Shown here: one piece after another, positions 8,950 to 17,400 of the stretch
Layout: the number at the start of each line of letters is the position of its first letter
Position numbering within the stretch: position 1 is the stretch's first letter
DNA from: Planctomycetota bacterium
GTDB lineage: Bacteria > Planctomycetota > MHYJ01 > JACPRB01
Reading direction: 5' to 3'
DNA: 33,445 nt
Assembly (NCBI GenBank): GCA_016209705.1
Contig: JACQVR010000126.1
Location: 1-33,445 of the forward strand
Program-made: the position numbers and the translations under genes
The notes under the pieces: model-generated
What the model was told of the DNA's origin: nothing
Databases searched by the model: none
The model's input: the letters and a program-made list of their open reading frames with translations, nothing else

Positions 8950-8977
8950 AATATAGCAATCTTTATGCCAGCGTCAA
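8950..8977 (-). promoter_or_regulatory. Sigma-70-type promoter for tRNA-Thr and tuf
   Basis: On the minus strand TTGACG (8972-8977) and TATATT (8950-8955) are separated by 16 bases, each one mismatch from consensus. Transcription would start near 8943, about 145 bases before tRNA-Thr. A perfect inverted repeat (8978-9012) abuts its upstream side and could insulate it from the tRNA-Gly unit. Confidence 0.6.
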
Positions 8978-9012
8978 TCGGAATTTGCAATATTTCGGGG
9001 CGCAAATTCCGA
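8978..9012. repeat. Perfect 11-bp inverted repeat upstream of the tuf promoter
   Basis: TCGGAATTTGC and GCAAATTCCGA are perfectly complementary with a 13-base loop. It lies between tRNA-Gly and the promoter for tRNA-Thr and tuf, so it may end transcription from the upstream tRNAs. Confidence 0.65.
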
Positions 9013-9021
9013 TAAGCGATC

Positions 9022-9065
9022 CGCCTTCGCTCGCAACAAACTCTTCATGGTTGCGAGCGAAGGCG
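9022..9065. repeat. Perfect 16-bp inverted repeat 3' of tRNA-Gly
   Basis: CGCCTTCGCTCGCAAC pairs perfectly with GTTGCGAGCGAAGGCG across a 12-base loop. It begins 2 bases after the tRNA-Gly 3' end on the minus strand. No U-tract follows. Confidence 0.8.
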
Positions 9066-9067
9066 AA

Positions 9068-9139
<72 letters not shown>

Positions 9140-9140
9140 G

Positions 9141-9184
9141 TAGGATTCTTCCGCGACGACCGCGGCCGTCGCGGAAGAATCCTA
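9141..9184. repeat. Perfect 18-bp inverted repeat 5' of tRNA-Gly
   Basis: TAGGATTCTTCCGCGACG pairs perfectly with CGTCGCGGAAGAATCCTA across an 8-base loop. It ends one base before the mature 5' end of tRNA-Gly. On the plus strand a T6 run follows 6 bases later, but there is no gene on that strand to terminate. The perfection of 18 pairs in a spacer suggests a function or a recent small insertion. Confidence 0.85.
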
Positions 9185-9239
9185 ATATGATTTTTTGCAG
9201 CCGGCCTGCGGTTACCCTCGACGAAACAATCACTTGCCC

Positions 9240-9325
9240 TTCGACTCGCTCCGCTCGCTCAGGACACTTCTCCTCGCGGAAGGATGCTTGCACTGAGCGA
9301 GCGATGCGCAGCATCGCGAGTCGAA
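9240..9325. repeat. Nested inverted repeats between tRNA-Gly and tRNA-Tyr
   Basis: The outer arms TTCGACTCG (9240-9248) and CGAGTCGAA (9317-9325) and the inner arms GCTCGCTCAG (9253-9262) and CTGAGCGAGC (9293-9302) are perfect complements. A separate 7-bp hairpin GCGATGC/GCATCGC occupies 9301-9317. The element abuts the 3' end of tRNA-Tyr and has the look of a REP-like palindromic unit. Confidence 0.65.
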
Positions 9326-9326
9326 G

Positions 9327-9409
9327 TGGGCAGGGAGGGATTTGAACCCCCGAAGGCCGAAGCCAACAGATTTACAGTCTGTCCCCTTTGACCACTTGGG
9401 TACCTGCCC
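9327..9409 (-). tRNA. tRNA-Tyr (anticodon GTA)
   Basis: This 83-base class II tRNA has acceptor GGGCAGG/CCTGCCC, anticodon stem ACAGA/TCTGT around CTGTAAA, a long variable arm (GGC-TTCG-GCC type), T-arm GGGGG/CCCTC with TTCAAAT, and A as discriminator. It opens the tRNA cluster upstream of tRNA-Gly. Confidence 0.96.
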
Positions 9410-9531
9410 TGAGCGGGAACTTTCCCCATCTTGCGGGCGACAAAAATCCTCGCAAAAAAACAAGAAACCCATCGTCAGTAGAACGGTCGGCCCCCCTTTC
9501 CTCCGCCGAAGACTGCGAGACGATGAGATCG

Positions 9532-9552
9532 GGACTTCGGACTATGGATTTC
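9532..9552. repeat. Heptanucleotide tandem repeat upstream of tRNA-Tyr
   Basis: Three 7-bp units read GGACTTC, GGACTAT, GGATTTC, the same family as 7120-7140. It is the only pattern seen in the 254-base gap between tRNA-Tyr and the next gene, apart from two A-rich runs near 9451-9471. Confidence 0.5.
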
Positions 9553-9663
9553 TCCACACGCGAACGCTATGAGACTCCCGCGCGGCGGAAATATCTCACA
9601 TGTCCGCGCAGGACGCAAGGAGGACGTTCGCCGAGCGGAAGGAACCTCGGGCGGCCCATTTCA

Positions 9664-10137
9664 CTAGACGGGATCCGAGAAATCGAGCACGGCCGGCTTT
9701 ACCACGCGCTCGAAATCCAGGTACATCATCCGCACCGCATCCTCGTGCGACCCCGCGTTGAACGTCATCGAGTGGGCTGTGCTCAACGCGGCGCTGACGA
9801 TCACCGGCAAACCGTACAGATTCCCGAACGGCGGCTCGGCGCCGAGGTCGCAGTCGGGAAAGAGACGGCTGAGGTCGCTCTCCTCGCAGAGGACAGCCTC
9901 GTGCGCATGGGTCGAGGCGTGCAGCTTCTGGAAATTCACCCGATGATGAGCGGGCAAGACCAGAATCGTCGGCTTTCCGTCCAAACGCACGACGACCACC
10001 TTCGCGAATTCCCGACCCGGCGTAGCCGTGTCCTGCGCGGTTTGCTGCGCCGTGTAATCGGGCCGATGGTGGACGACCTCATAGGGAAGACGTTCCGTAT
10101 CCAGATAGCTCCTCAGGCGGTTCGTCGCCGTGACCAT
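9664..10137 (-). CDS. YbaK/ProX-type aminoacyl-tRNA deacylase
   Basis: The 157-aa product belongs to the YbaK/aminoacyl-tRNA synthetase-associated domain family, which hydrolyses mischarged tRNAs such as Ala- or Cys-tRNA-Pro in trans. Visible family features are VVHHRPDYTAQQTAQ near the start, the strand KVVVVRLDGKPTILVLPAHHRVN with the conserved substrate-pocket lysine region, and the C-terminal LGAEPPFGNLYGLPVIV. The length equals a single free-standing domain. AAGGAGGG lies 4-10 bases before the ATG. It ends with TAG, showing that this organism uses TAG as a normal stop. Substrate specificity cannot be read from the sequence. Confidence 0.85.
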   Translation of the reverse strand: MVTATNRLRSYLDTERLPYEVVHHRPDYTAQQTAQDTATPGREFAKVVVVRLDGKPTILVLPAHHRVNFQKLHASTHAHEAVLCEESDLSRLFPDCDLGAEPPFGNLYGLPVIVSAALSTAHSMTFNAGSHEDAVRMMYLDFERVVKPAVLDFSDPV

Positions 10138-10225
10138 AGCGCCCTCCTTTCCACTCCACCGCGAGCCTTCACCCCGCCGAAGCCGCGCTCATTTCCCCAC
10201 CGCCCCACCGGGGGCGAAGGCGGCT

Positions 10226-10417
10226 TCACCGCCGGTCGGCCGGCTCGTGAAACTTGTCCAGCAACTGAAGGATCATCTGCTGCCGTTCCCGCAGTTCCTC
10301 GCGCACGGACGACGGACGTGCATGATGGATCGCGGTGACGAGGTCCTTTCGTTCCTGCTCGAGGAGATCCTTGAAGAGCGCGAACTCCGCGTCGGTGAGG
10401 TTGAGGGTGTGTTCCAT
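10226..10417 (-). CDS. 63-aa helical protein of unknown function
   Basis: The gene has a strong ribosome binding site (GGAGGT, 6 bases before the ATG) and encodes a small acidic/basic helical protein (LTDAEFALFKDLLEQERKDL, then ELRERQQMILQLLDKF). It has no signal peptide, membrane segment or cysteine. The heptad-like leucines suggest a two-helix hairpin or coiled coil. I do not recognise the family. It lies downstream of the Nxr-like operon on the same strand but beyond a 13-bp hairpin, and upstream of the YbaK gene; it may be co-transcribed with the latter. Confidence 0.65.
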   Translation of the reverse strand: MEHTLNLTDAEFALFKDLLEQERKDLVTAIHHARPSSVREELRERQQMILQLLDKFHEPADRR

Positions 10418-10488
10418 ACGGCTACCTCCGACGACGTCCGTATGATAACCGAAGGGGGACCCGACTTGAAGACATTCAAGTGACGCTC

Positions 10489-10529
10489 GTCCCGCCCGTT
10501 CATCGGACTTGTGTGAGAACGGGCGGGAC
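10489..10529 (-). terminator. Hairpin at the end of the Nxr-like operon
   Basis: GTCCCGCCCGTTC pairs perfectly with GAACGGGCGGGAC (13 bp, 15-base loop). A second 7-bp hairpin, ACTTGAA/TTCAAGT, follows at 10464-10481. Position after the last nxr gene suggests a terminator or an mRNA-stabilising structure, but no U-tract is present. Confidence 0.5.
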
Positions 10530-10625
10530 TCGCTTATGGAACTCCGGCTCGGCGACCTGCGGCCGCCTTAGCACGGAATTCCAGGGCGCGGGCGCCGTTT
10601 CGGAACGATCTTGCGCGGATCGGCG

Positions 10626-12227
10626 CTACTCCAGCAGCAGCCACTGCCAGTAAGTGACCAACTTCTTCCCGTCCCGATCCCCTTGGCGGCCGTCCCAGAC
10701 GGCGAAAGCGATCTCCATCCGCTTTCCAGGAACGACCTTGGCGTCGGGGCCGGCGCTCCGGATGGGGCGCACGAACGAGACCCTCCACGTTCCCGCTTTC
10801 CAAAGGCCTCGACCGGTGACGTCCTGCTCGGAAACCCCTTGGGGCGCCAGCGTGCCGAAGCCGACGGCGTTGAGGTCCTCCACGCAGGTGCGCGGCGCGG
10901 GATCCGCCAGCGTGTTCCCCGCCGCCGCGGCCGTAAGGTGAGTCCGATCGTGCGAAGGCGCCGAAGCGACCGGCCGGTGGCCGGGGAATTGATCCGTCTT
11001 CTTCGGATATTGGTTGGCCGCCAGATAGTAATCGTCGGAAGCCATGCCGGGGTAAGCGGCCTCGACATCCCGAAACTGGGCCATATCGATTTGCCGGCTG
11101 AACCGCCAGTGCCAGATGTTGCAGGGCCGGCCTTTCTCGCCCATGGTGAAGTGACCGGACGGATCGGTCATCGCGAGCATCACCGCCGCCGAATCCGAGT
11201 ACTCGGTCATGGAAATCGCCGCTCCATCCGCCGTCGCATCCTCCCATTCGAGCAGAATGCCGACATGCGTCTCCGACCACAGGGCGCGCACGGAAACAAC
11301 ATTGGGCGCTTCGATCCGCTGCCACGTCATCATCAGCGCCACGTCCACGGGCCGCGCCTGGTCCCATTCGGCCGCCTGCGGGTCGATCGGAACCCGCGCT
11401 ACCTTCGCCGCGTGAATCTCAGCACCACTCTGCGGAGCCGCCAGTTTCTCCCGATCTGTGACGAGCGACCGAACGTAATAAGCCAGGGCCCAGCGCTCTT
11501 CGTCTGAAAGCGACTTCTCGAAGGAAGGCATCGGCGTTCCGTTCAAGCCGGTCGTGAACCGCCGATAGATGTCGGCGACCGTGTCGCCTCCCTTGAAAAT
11601 ACCCCGCGCGAAATTGGCGGGCGGCGCCGGGAAATTCCGGAAATCGACCAGCGTCGGTGCGGACGGCCCGTCTCCCCGTCCAGTATCGCCGTGGCAGGAG
11701 GCGCAGCTCTGCGCTTCATAGACGTGGCGCCCTCGCGCCAGGAGCTCCGGCGTTTCCTCCGGCGACGGAGGCAAAGGAATCACCCGGCCCGGTCCCCGAA
11801 GCTCGAAGAGATTGACCCGCTTCCCCTCCAGCTCCACCACGGCCAGGCTCTTCACAAATTCCACCAGCGATCGGCTCTGGTCCGGACTCAGATGCGCGAA
11901 AGGAGGCATCGCCGATCCGGGAATGCCGCGCGTGATCGTCCGCAAAATGTCGTCATCCGTCGGCGCTTCGCCGGTGGCGGTGGAGCGAAATTTATAGACG
12001 CCGGAGGTGAAGTCGCGCGGCCTGGGGAACAAGTACTCCGCCGCCAGCCCATCGCCCCGGCCTTCCGCTCCATGGCAGGTGGCGCAAAGCGACGCGTACA
12101 GGTCCTTCCCGAACAACGTCTTCTGGGATCCGGCGGCGGCCGTTCGATCCGGCGGCCGGCCGGAAACGACGGGACCGCATCCGACCAGAGCCGCCAAAAT
12201 GGCCGGAGCGAGAATCGAGCGTTTCAT
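10626..12227 (-). CDS. nxrC: Lipoprotein diheme cytochrome c fused to an NxrC-type heme b gamma subunit
   Basis: The 533-aa product probably takes electrons from the NxrAB catalytic pair and passes them to the cytochrome pool outside the membrane. A lipoprotein signal (LAALVGC, Cys17) tethers it. Two cytochrome c domains follow, with CATCH at 48-52 and CASCH at 175-179, and candidate sixth ligands Met107 (SAMPPF) and Met233 (TPMPSF). Residues about 275-533 match the ethylbenzene-dehydrogenase-type heme b domain (WDQARPVDVAL, LEWEDATADG, NIWHWRF, AFAVWDG). In EbdC and DdhC the heme b is held by Met and Lys; the exact residues need alignment. The gene follows the chaperone gene by 13 bases with GAGGGA before the ATG, and is last in the operon. 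The fusion could replace a separate cytochrome c partner. Confidence 0.85.
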   Translation of the reverse strand: MKRSILAPAILAALVGCGPVVSGRPPDRTAAAGSQKTLFGKDLYASLCATCHGAEGRGDGLAAEYLFPRPRDFTSGVYKFRSTATGEAPTDDDILRTITRGIPGSAMPPFAHLSPDQSRSLVEFVKSLAVVELEGKRVNLFELRGPGRVIPLPPSPEETPELLARGRHVYEAQSCASCHGDTGRGDGPSAPTLVDFRNFPAPPANFARGIFKGGDTVADIYRRFTTGLNGTPMPSFEKSLSDEERWALAYYVRSLVTDREKLAAPQSGAEIHAAKVARVPIDPQAAEWDQARPVDVALMMTWQRIEAPNVVSVRALWSETHVGILLEWEDATADGAAISMTEYSDSAAVMLAMTDPSGHFTMGEKGRPCNIWHWRFSRQIDMAQFRDVEAAYPGMASDDYYLAANQYPKKTDQFPGHRPVASAPSHDRTHLTAAAAGNTLADPAPRTCVEDLNAVGFGTLAPQGVSEQDVTGRGLWKAGTWRVSFVRPIRSAGPDAKVVPGKRMEIAFAVWDGRQGDRDGKKLVTYWQWLLLE

Positions 12228-12240
12228 GCTTCCCTCGCGT

Positions 12241-12894
12241 TCATTGCTGAAATTGGGCGGGCATGCACGGAGCGCAGCCGCCGTCGTCCGGATCGAGCTC
12301 CGGAATCTGCATCTCCGCGGGACTGACGGCCACCACCTGCACGCCCAGCCGTTCGCACTCGCGCTTCACGAAATCGGCGGCGCCGGCGGCCAAGCGCGTG
12401 TAAAAGGAGGACGCGTCGTGTTCCTTCATCCGAACGGAGAACGCGTGGATCCAACGCCCCAGATGTTCCCCCAGAAACGTCCGCTGCGCCTCCCGGCAGA
12501 TCTGGACTTCCTCCTCCCCGGCGTGCTCCCGCGCGTACGCCTCCTTCACGTTCAGGTAATGGAGGAATTCCAGCTCCGCGGCCAGATGATCGGGCCGCTC
12601 CGCCGACGGCGTTTCCAGCCCGAAGGCGCGGTAGAAGCCGCCCAAGTCCGCGAGCTGCTGGCTTTGCATGAAGATATGCGCCGAGCCGCCGTAGTAGGTC
12701 TCGTAGGGCGGCGCCGCTCCGCTGGGCGCCGGACCGAACACCTTCAGGTACTCGCCCATGAGGTTTCGGGGCCGCAGCTTTCCCAGCTCCTCTCCGTCGG
12801 GGAGCGCGCGCAGCGTCTCCGCCGGGTCCGGATCTCCCTCCTGCGGAAGGAGGAGCCGCGCATAGGCCGCGTAGACATCCGCCGTGTTCATCAT
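12241..12894 (-). CDS. TorD/NarJ-like chaperone for the Nxr-type enzyme
   Basis: The 217-aa product resembles the TorD/DmsD/NarJ group, all-helical cytoplasmic chaperones that hold the catalytic subunit until its molybdenum cofactor is inserted and guard Tat export. The typical segments are an early YARLLLP helix, YETYYGG, LGGFYRAFGLE, PDHLAAELEFLHYLNVKEA and HLGRWIHAFSVRM. The C-terminal tail carries CAPC, which is unusual and may bind a metal or just be variable. The ATG overlaps the nxrB stop (ATGATGA), so it is translationally coupled to nxrB. Such a chaperone inside the operon supports a Tat-exported molybdoenzyme complex. Confidence 0.85.
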   Translation of the reverse strand: MMNTADVYAAYARLLLPQEGDPDPAETLRALPDGEELGKLRPRNLMGEYLKVFGPAPSGAAPPYETYYGGSAHIFMQSQQLADLGGFYRAFGLETPSAERPDHLAAELEFLHYLNVKEAYAREHAGEEEVQICREAQRTFLGEHLGRWIHAFSVRMKEHDASSFYTRLAAGAADFVKRECERLGVQVVAVSPAEMQIPELDPDDGGCAPCMPAQFQQ

Positions 12895-14162
12895 AGACTC
12901 CCCACGCGCTCCTCGGGACGCGTGATGAAAGGCTCCTCCACCGTGGTGCGGAAGATTTCCTTCCCGTCGGCCCCGAAGGCGATGACCGTGTCGTTGTACA
13001 TTTCGAATTTCTTGCCATGGACCGTGGTCTCGAAGACTTTCGGACCTTCCTCGATCTCGTAGCGGAAGATGATGATCTGGCTCTTCCGAAAAAGTTGAAG
13101 GACCGCGAGGAGTTCGCGGTCGGGAACGGTGTACGTCTCGATGGCATGATCCACGCCCGGGCCGAACATCTGGCGCAGGTACGGCCGCGGCACCCATCGC
13201 GGAGGAATGTAGTAGCCGTTGGGCTGCGTGCCGAACTGCGGGTACAGCGGCAAGGCGACCTTGGCCACGTTGACCAGGTAATAGAGCGGGTTCTGCCGAT
13301 CTTCCGCCCACCGTCCGTCGCGGCCCATCTTCACCAGTCCTTGGAGCCGGATCTGACCGATGCACGCCGCCATGCAGCGCGTCTCCATCGGCCGGCCGTT
13401 CGAAAGCGGGTCCTTGCCTTCGATGCGGGGATAGCAGCCGACGCACTTCTCGCTCGTGCGCGTCGTGGGCCGGTACATGGCCTTCTTGTAGGGACAGGCC
13501 TCGACGCACTTGCGATAGCCGCGGCAGCGGCCCTGGTCGATGAGGACGATGCCGTCCTCCGGACGCTTGTAGATCGCCTGTCTCGGGCACGCCGCCAGGC
13601 AGGCGGGATAGGTGCAGTGATTGCACAGGCGCTGGAGATAGAAGAACCACGTCTTGTGTTCCGGAAGGCACACCCCTTCGGTGTTGATGCCCAACCGGTC
13701 CGCGGCCACGTACTTGGTGGACGTATCTTCATACATGTTGGGGCCGCGCCACTCGTCGTCGCTGGGGATGTATCCCAGCGCGCGCCTCTGGCCGGACGGA
13801 TCGGCGGTCTTCTCCACCGCCTCGAAGATCGTCTTGCCGTCGAACGTTCCGTAAGGTTTGGCCGGGCCCGGCTCCGTGGCGTCCCAGACTTGGTTGCCGG
13901 GATCGGCTTGCTCCAGCAACCGCAGGATCTTCACGTCCCAGTTGTGGGGATACCCGCCGTAGGGCTTCGTCTCGACGTTGTTCCACCACATGTATTCCTG
14001 GCCCTTCGAGAAGGTCCAGGTCGATTTGCACGCCATCGTGCACGTCTGGCAGCCGAGACAGCGGTTGATGTTGAAGACGAAGGCGAACTGGCGGTCGGGA
14101 TAGGTGCCCTCGTACGGATAGGACATCGTGCGGCCGAGCTGCCAGTTGTAGACCTCAGGCAT
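12891..14162 (-). CDS. nxrB: Nitrite oxidoreductase/nitrate reductase-type beta subunit
   Basis: The 423-aa product is a four-cluster ferredoxin-like electron transfer subunit. It starts MPEVYNWQLGRTMSYPYE and keeps QFAFVFNINRCLGCQTC, KGQEYMWWNNVETKPYGGYP and RCRGYRKCVEACPYKKAMY, wording I recall almost unchanged from Nitrospira and anammox NxrB. Cysteine sets are C35-C38-C41-C45, C180-C183-C188-C192, C213-(Tyr216)-C219-C223 and C240-C243-C263-C267. The Tyr in place of a cysteine in the third set fits a [3Fe-4S] cluster as in NarH relatives. There is no signal peptide, so it is expected to travel with the Tat-tagged NxrA. The ATG at 14162 overlaps the previous gene by 8 bases, and its stop overlaps the chaperone start. 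Confidence 0.92.
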   Translation of the reverse strand: MPEVYNWQLGRTMSYPYEGTYPDRQFAFVFNINRCLGCQTCTMACKSTWTFSKGQEYMWWNNVETKPYGGYPHNWDVKILRLLEQADPGNQVWDATEPGPAKPYGTFDGKTIFEAVEKTADPSGQRRALGYIPSDDEWRGPNMYEDTSTKYVAADRLGINTEGVCLPEHKTWFFYLQRLCNHCTYPACLAACPRQAIYKRPEDGIVLIDQGRCRGYRKCVEACPYKKAMYRPTTRTSEKCVGCYPRIEGKDPLSNGRPMETRCMAACIGQIRLQGLVKMGRDGRWAEDRQNPLYYLVNVAKVALPLYPQFGTQPNGYYIPPRWVPRPYLRQMFGPGVDHAIETYTVPDRELLAVLQLFRKSQIIIFRYEIEEGPKVFETTVHGKKFEMYNDTVIAFGADGKEIFRTTVEEPFITRPEERVGSL

Positions 14163-14439
14163 TCTCCACCTCCGCGCCCTTGCCGCGATGGCGGAACCCG
14201 CCCCATTGGGCGCGCGTGCGGGCGATCCGCTCTCGAAGGTACGGCTCCCCATGATTCCTCAGCACCGCATGGGCCGCCGCGTAGAACGGCTCGCGGAAGA
14301 CGTCGAGGACGGCCTCGTCGCTCGCGCCCATCTTGATGAGTTCCTCGATGAACACGAGCGCCATGGACTCCTCGGTATCGCCGGGGAGCGCCACGCCGCT
14401 GAGGACCATCGGATCGTCTTCCTCGAAATGTTTATCCAT
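14155..14439 (-). CDS. 94-aa protein encoded between nxrA and nxrB, unknown function
   Basis: This small gene overlaps nxrA by 8 bases at its start (14432-14439) and nxrB by 8 bases at its end (14155-14162), so it is a tightly coupled member of the operon rather than a chance frame. The product is acidic at the N-terminus (MDKHFEEDDP) and then helical: EESMALVFIEELIKMGAS, EAVLDVFREPFYAAAHAVLRN, YLRERIARTRAQWGG. It lacks signal peptide, membrane helix and cysteines, so it should be cytoplasmic. I do not recognise a named family. The context suggests a maturation, assembly or regulatory factor for the NxrAB pair. Confidence 0.8.
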   Translation of the reverse strand: MDKHFEEDDPMVLSGVALPGDTEESMALVFIEELIKMGASDEAVLDVFREPFYAAAHAVLRNHGEPYLRERIARTRAQWGGFRHRGKGAEVENA

Positions 14440-17400
14440 GGTCCACCTCGATGAACCGGCCGCCGAGGAACTTTTCCATGTCGCCGCTCTCTTGGCCCGG
14501 AGCGAACCCGGACAGGCCGTGCTTCCAGGGACCGATGCCGGCGAGGCCTCCATTCTCTGCCTTCGTGATCTTCACCAGCGTCTCCTTGGGCGTCGTGTTG
14601 ATCGCGTGATTGTCCGCTTCGCTGCCGAACAGGAAGCCCATGTACACCTTTTGTTTGTGGAACAGGCTGTCCGTCTGATGCATGGGCATGAGCCACGAGC
14701 GGGTGATCGACTGCTGCGACCCGTAGCGCAGATTGGCCTGGTAGCCGGTGTCTTCGGAAAGCGCCCGGCCGTCCGGACGCGACTCGTGGGCTTTCACGGA
14801 GCGCTCCGTGGCGATGTACGGGGCGTGCTTCATCATGACCGTGTGGTAGGGATAGGCCGGGTTGTACTTCACGCGCAGCATGCAGCGGGCGACCTTGTAG
14901 AAGGGGTCGTCCGGCCGCGCCCCGACGTACGGGCGGTCGGCGGGATTCGAATCAACGTAGACGTAGTCGCCGTCGCGGATCCCCAGATCCTTGGCAGCCT
15001 GAGGGTTCACGTGGAGCTGGTGCTCCCCCACTCCCGGCGACCGCTTGTCGTGACGGTACGGATCCCCGAAGTTCGAATCCCAGATCAGGTTCCAGTCGCA
15101 GGCGCTCCACTGAGAGTGGACGCGATGCCGCGTCTTGGGCGTGAGGCAGTAGAACTGATAGCCTTTCGCCCACAGCGGATTCTGCGTCCGCTTCACGTCC
15201 GCCCACGGTTTCTTGATGTTGCGCACGTGGCGGACGTCGGCGTCCATGTCGTTCGGATCCAAGCCATAATCCTCAGGCCGAATCCATGGGTTGGAGGAAA
15301 CGATCACGTTCGGGAGGTATGGCGTCGCTTCCGGGCCCTCCCGATGCACCACGAAGTTTTCGCCGTACTCGATCGCCTCGGGGATGTCGCAATAGGCATG
15401 GAGCCGTCCCGTATCGGTGTAGAACGGACGGCTTTCGTGAATCTGCTCCCAGAACGCTTCGCGCGGGTACGTGCGGAAGAGCATGAGCGCCGTGCCCGGC
15501 TCGCCGTACTTGCCGTCCATGATGTCCTTGAAGGAGTACCCGCGCAGCGTGGTGGACGCATCCATGAGGCGTTGAATGTAGATTTCTTCCCGGCCCTCGA
15601 GGGCGAACTTCCAGTAATCGGCGAACCGGCCGTCCCCATGGAGCCGGCCGAGGGCCTCGGCCACGCCGGCGAGGATCTTGACGTCGTCCTTCGAGTCGTA
15701 CAGCGGCTTGAGTCCGCCCTTCCAGATCTGGAGGAAGGGATTGGAGCAGGAGGACGTGACCTCGTAGGCCGTGGATTCCATCCAGGAGTTCGCGGGCAGG
15801 CCGAAATCGGCGTATTCGACGGAGGCCGTCATCTCGATGTCGACGGAGACGATCAGGTTGATCTTCGGATCGACGTTCTTGATCATCTCGTACGCCCACT
15901 TGGCGTTGTTGATCAGGTTCACGTTCGTGAAGAAGATCGACTTCGTGGGCGTCGGCATGGCCGTCTTGCCCGTGAAACATTTCCGGCCGTACTTCGGCGT
16001 GTCGACGATGAGCGGCTTGTCTCCGTGATTCCAGTAGGCCACCGCTTCGTCTTTGAACGTGCCGCGCACCTTGAGGTCCTTCCCATCGGCGGCGGGATCC
16101 AGATTCGGGTGGAAGGGGTCTTCCGCGATCCAGCACTTGAATCCTTTGCCGGTCCAGGGGGAGCCCTGGAAATTGGCGGCCTTGTAGTTGCCGGCCCACG
16201 TATGGCAACCGGAACCGGGAATGCCGATGTTGCCGGTCAGGATCAAGGGCAGGTACTCGGCCCGGTTCATCAACGTGGCGTGGAACCAGTGGTTGATGCC
16301 CTCACCCACGTGGATCGCCACCGGCTTGATCGTGGCGATGTCGTTCGCCAGCCGCTCGATCAGGTCCTTGGGCGAGTGGGTGATTTCATGCACGGTCTCC
16401 AGGTCGTAGTCCTTGAGGTGCTCCTTGTACATCTCGAAGAGCGGGAGAACCTCGACGGTCTGCCCGTCGGCAAGGGTGACATTGAAGCGTCCTTCGAGGG
16501 CGCAGTCGACTTTGAAATTATGGCCGATTTCCTCCCGGTGGATGACGCGCGGACCGCCGGCCTGGCGATCCCACACCACCGGGCAGCAGATTTGCGCGTG
16601 CTGCTCTTTCGTCAGCCCCTGATACGAGGTGCTGTAGTCCAGCGCGGGGCACGCATGGGAGGCGTCGAGGTCCTTCGCCTTGAGGCGCTTCAAGGTGTCC
16701 GTCCGCACGAGCAGCGGGAAGTCGGTGAACTCCCGCAGGAATGTTTCGTCGTACCGCTTGCCGTCGATGAGGAGTTTTGAAATCCCCAACCACAGCGCCG
16801 CGTCGGTGTTCGGCCGCGTCGGGATCCAGTAGTCCGCCTTCGTCGCCGGCGGCGAATACTCCGGCGCGATCGTGACGATCTTGCCGCCGCGCTCCATGAT
16901 TTCGATGAACCAGTGGGAGTCGGTCATCTTGTTTTCGACGAGGTTCTTGCCCGTCTGGATGTGCAGCTTGGCGAAGCGGAGCTGATTGAAATCGACATCC
17001 GAAGTCTGGAGGCCGTGGACGAAGGGATGCCCCGGCGCCTGATCTCCGTGCCAGGTGTAATTGTCCCAGATCCGGCCGCCGAGGGCGTCCTGCTCCGAGA
17101 CGCCGCGAACGTGGGTATCCAGAAGCGCCATCGTGTTCGAAAGACGGTACATGCCGTACTTGCCGATGACCCCCAGGAGTCCCATGCCGCCGCGGAACTT
17201 GAGCGTTCGAGTGCCCGCCTGGTGCGTCTCCTCGATCATTTCCGGCACGTACCCCTCTTCTTTGAGGCGGCGCGCGCCGTCGGGGCCGCTGTACATGGCG
17301 GCGATGGCCGTGAGGCCCTTGGCCAGGTAATCGAAAGCTTGAGGCCAGGCGAGGCGCAGGAAGCGGTCGCTGCCGCGGCTGTCGAACTTGTATTTGGACC

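Noticed and set aside
9141..9184. Rho-independent terminator for a plus-strand gene, because a T6 run follows
   Set aside because: No plus-strand gene lies upstream of it; all genes and tRNAs around it read leftward.
14333..16780. 815-aa plus-strand open frame opposite nxrA
   Set aside because: It is antisense to the strongly conserved nxrA, has a His/Arg/Val-rich shadow composition and no recognisable domain. High GC content commonly opens such frames.
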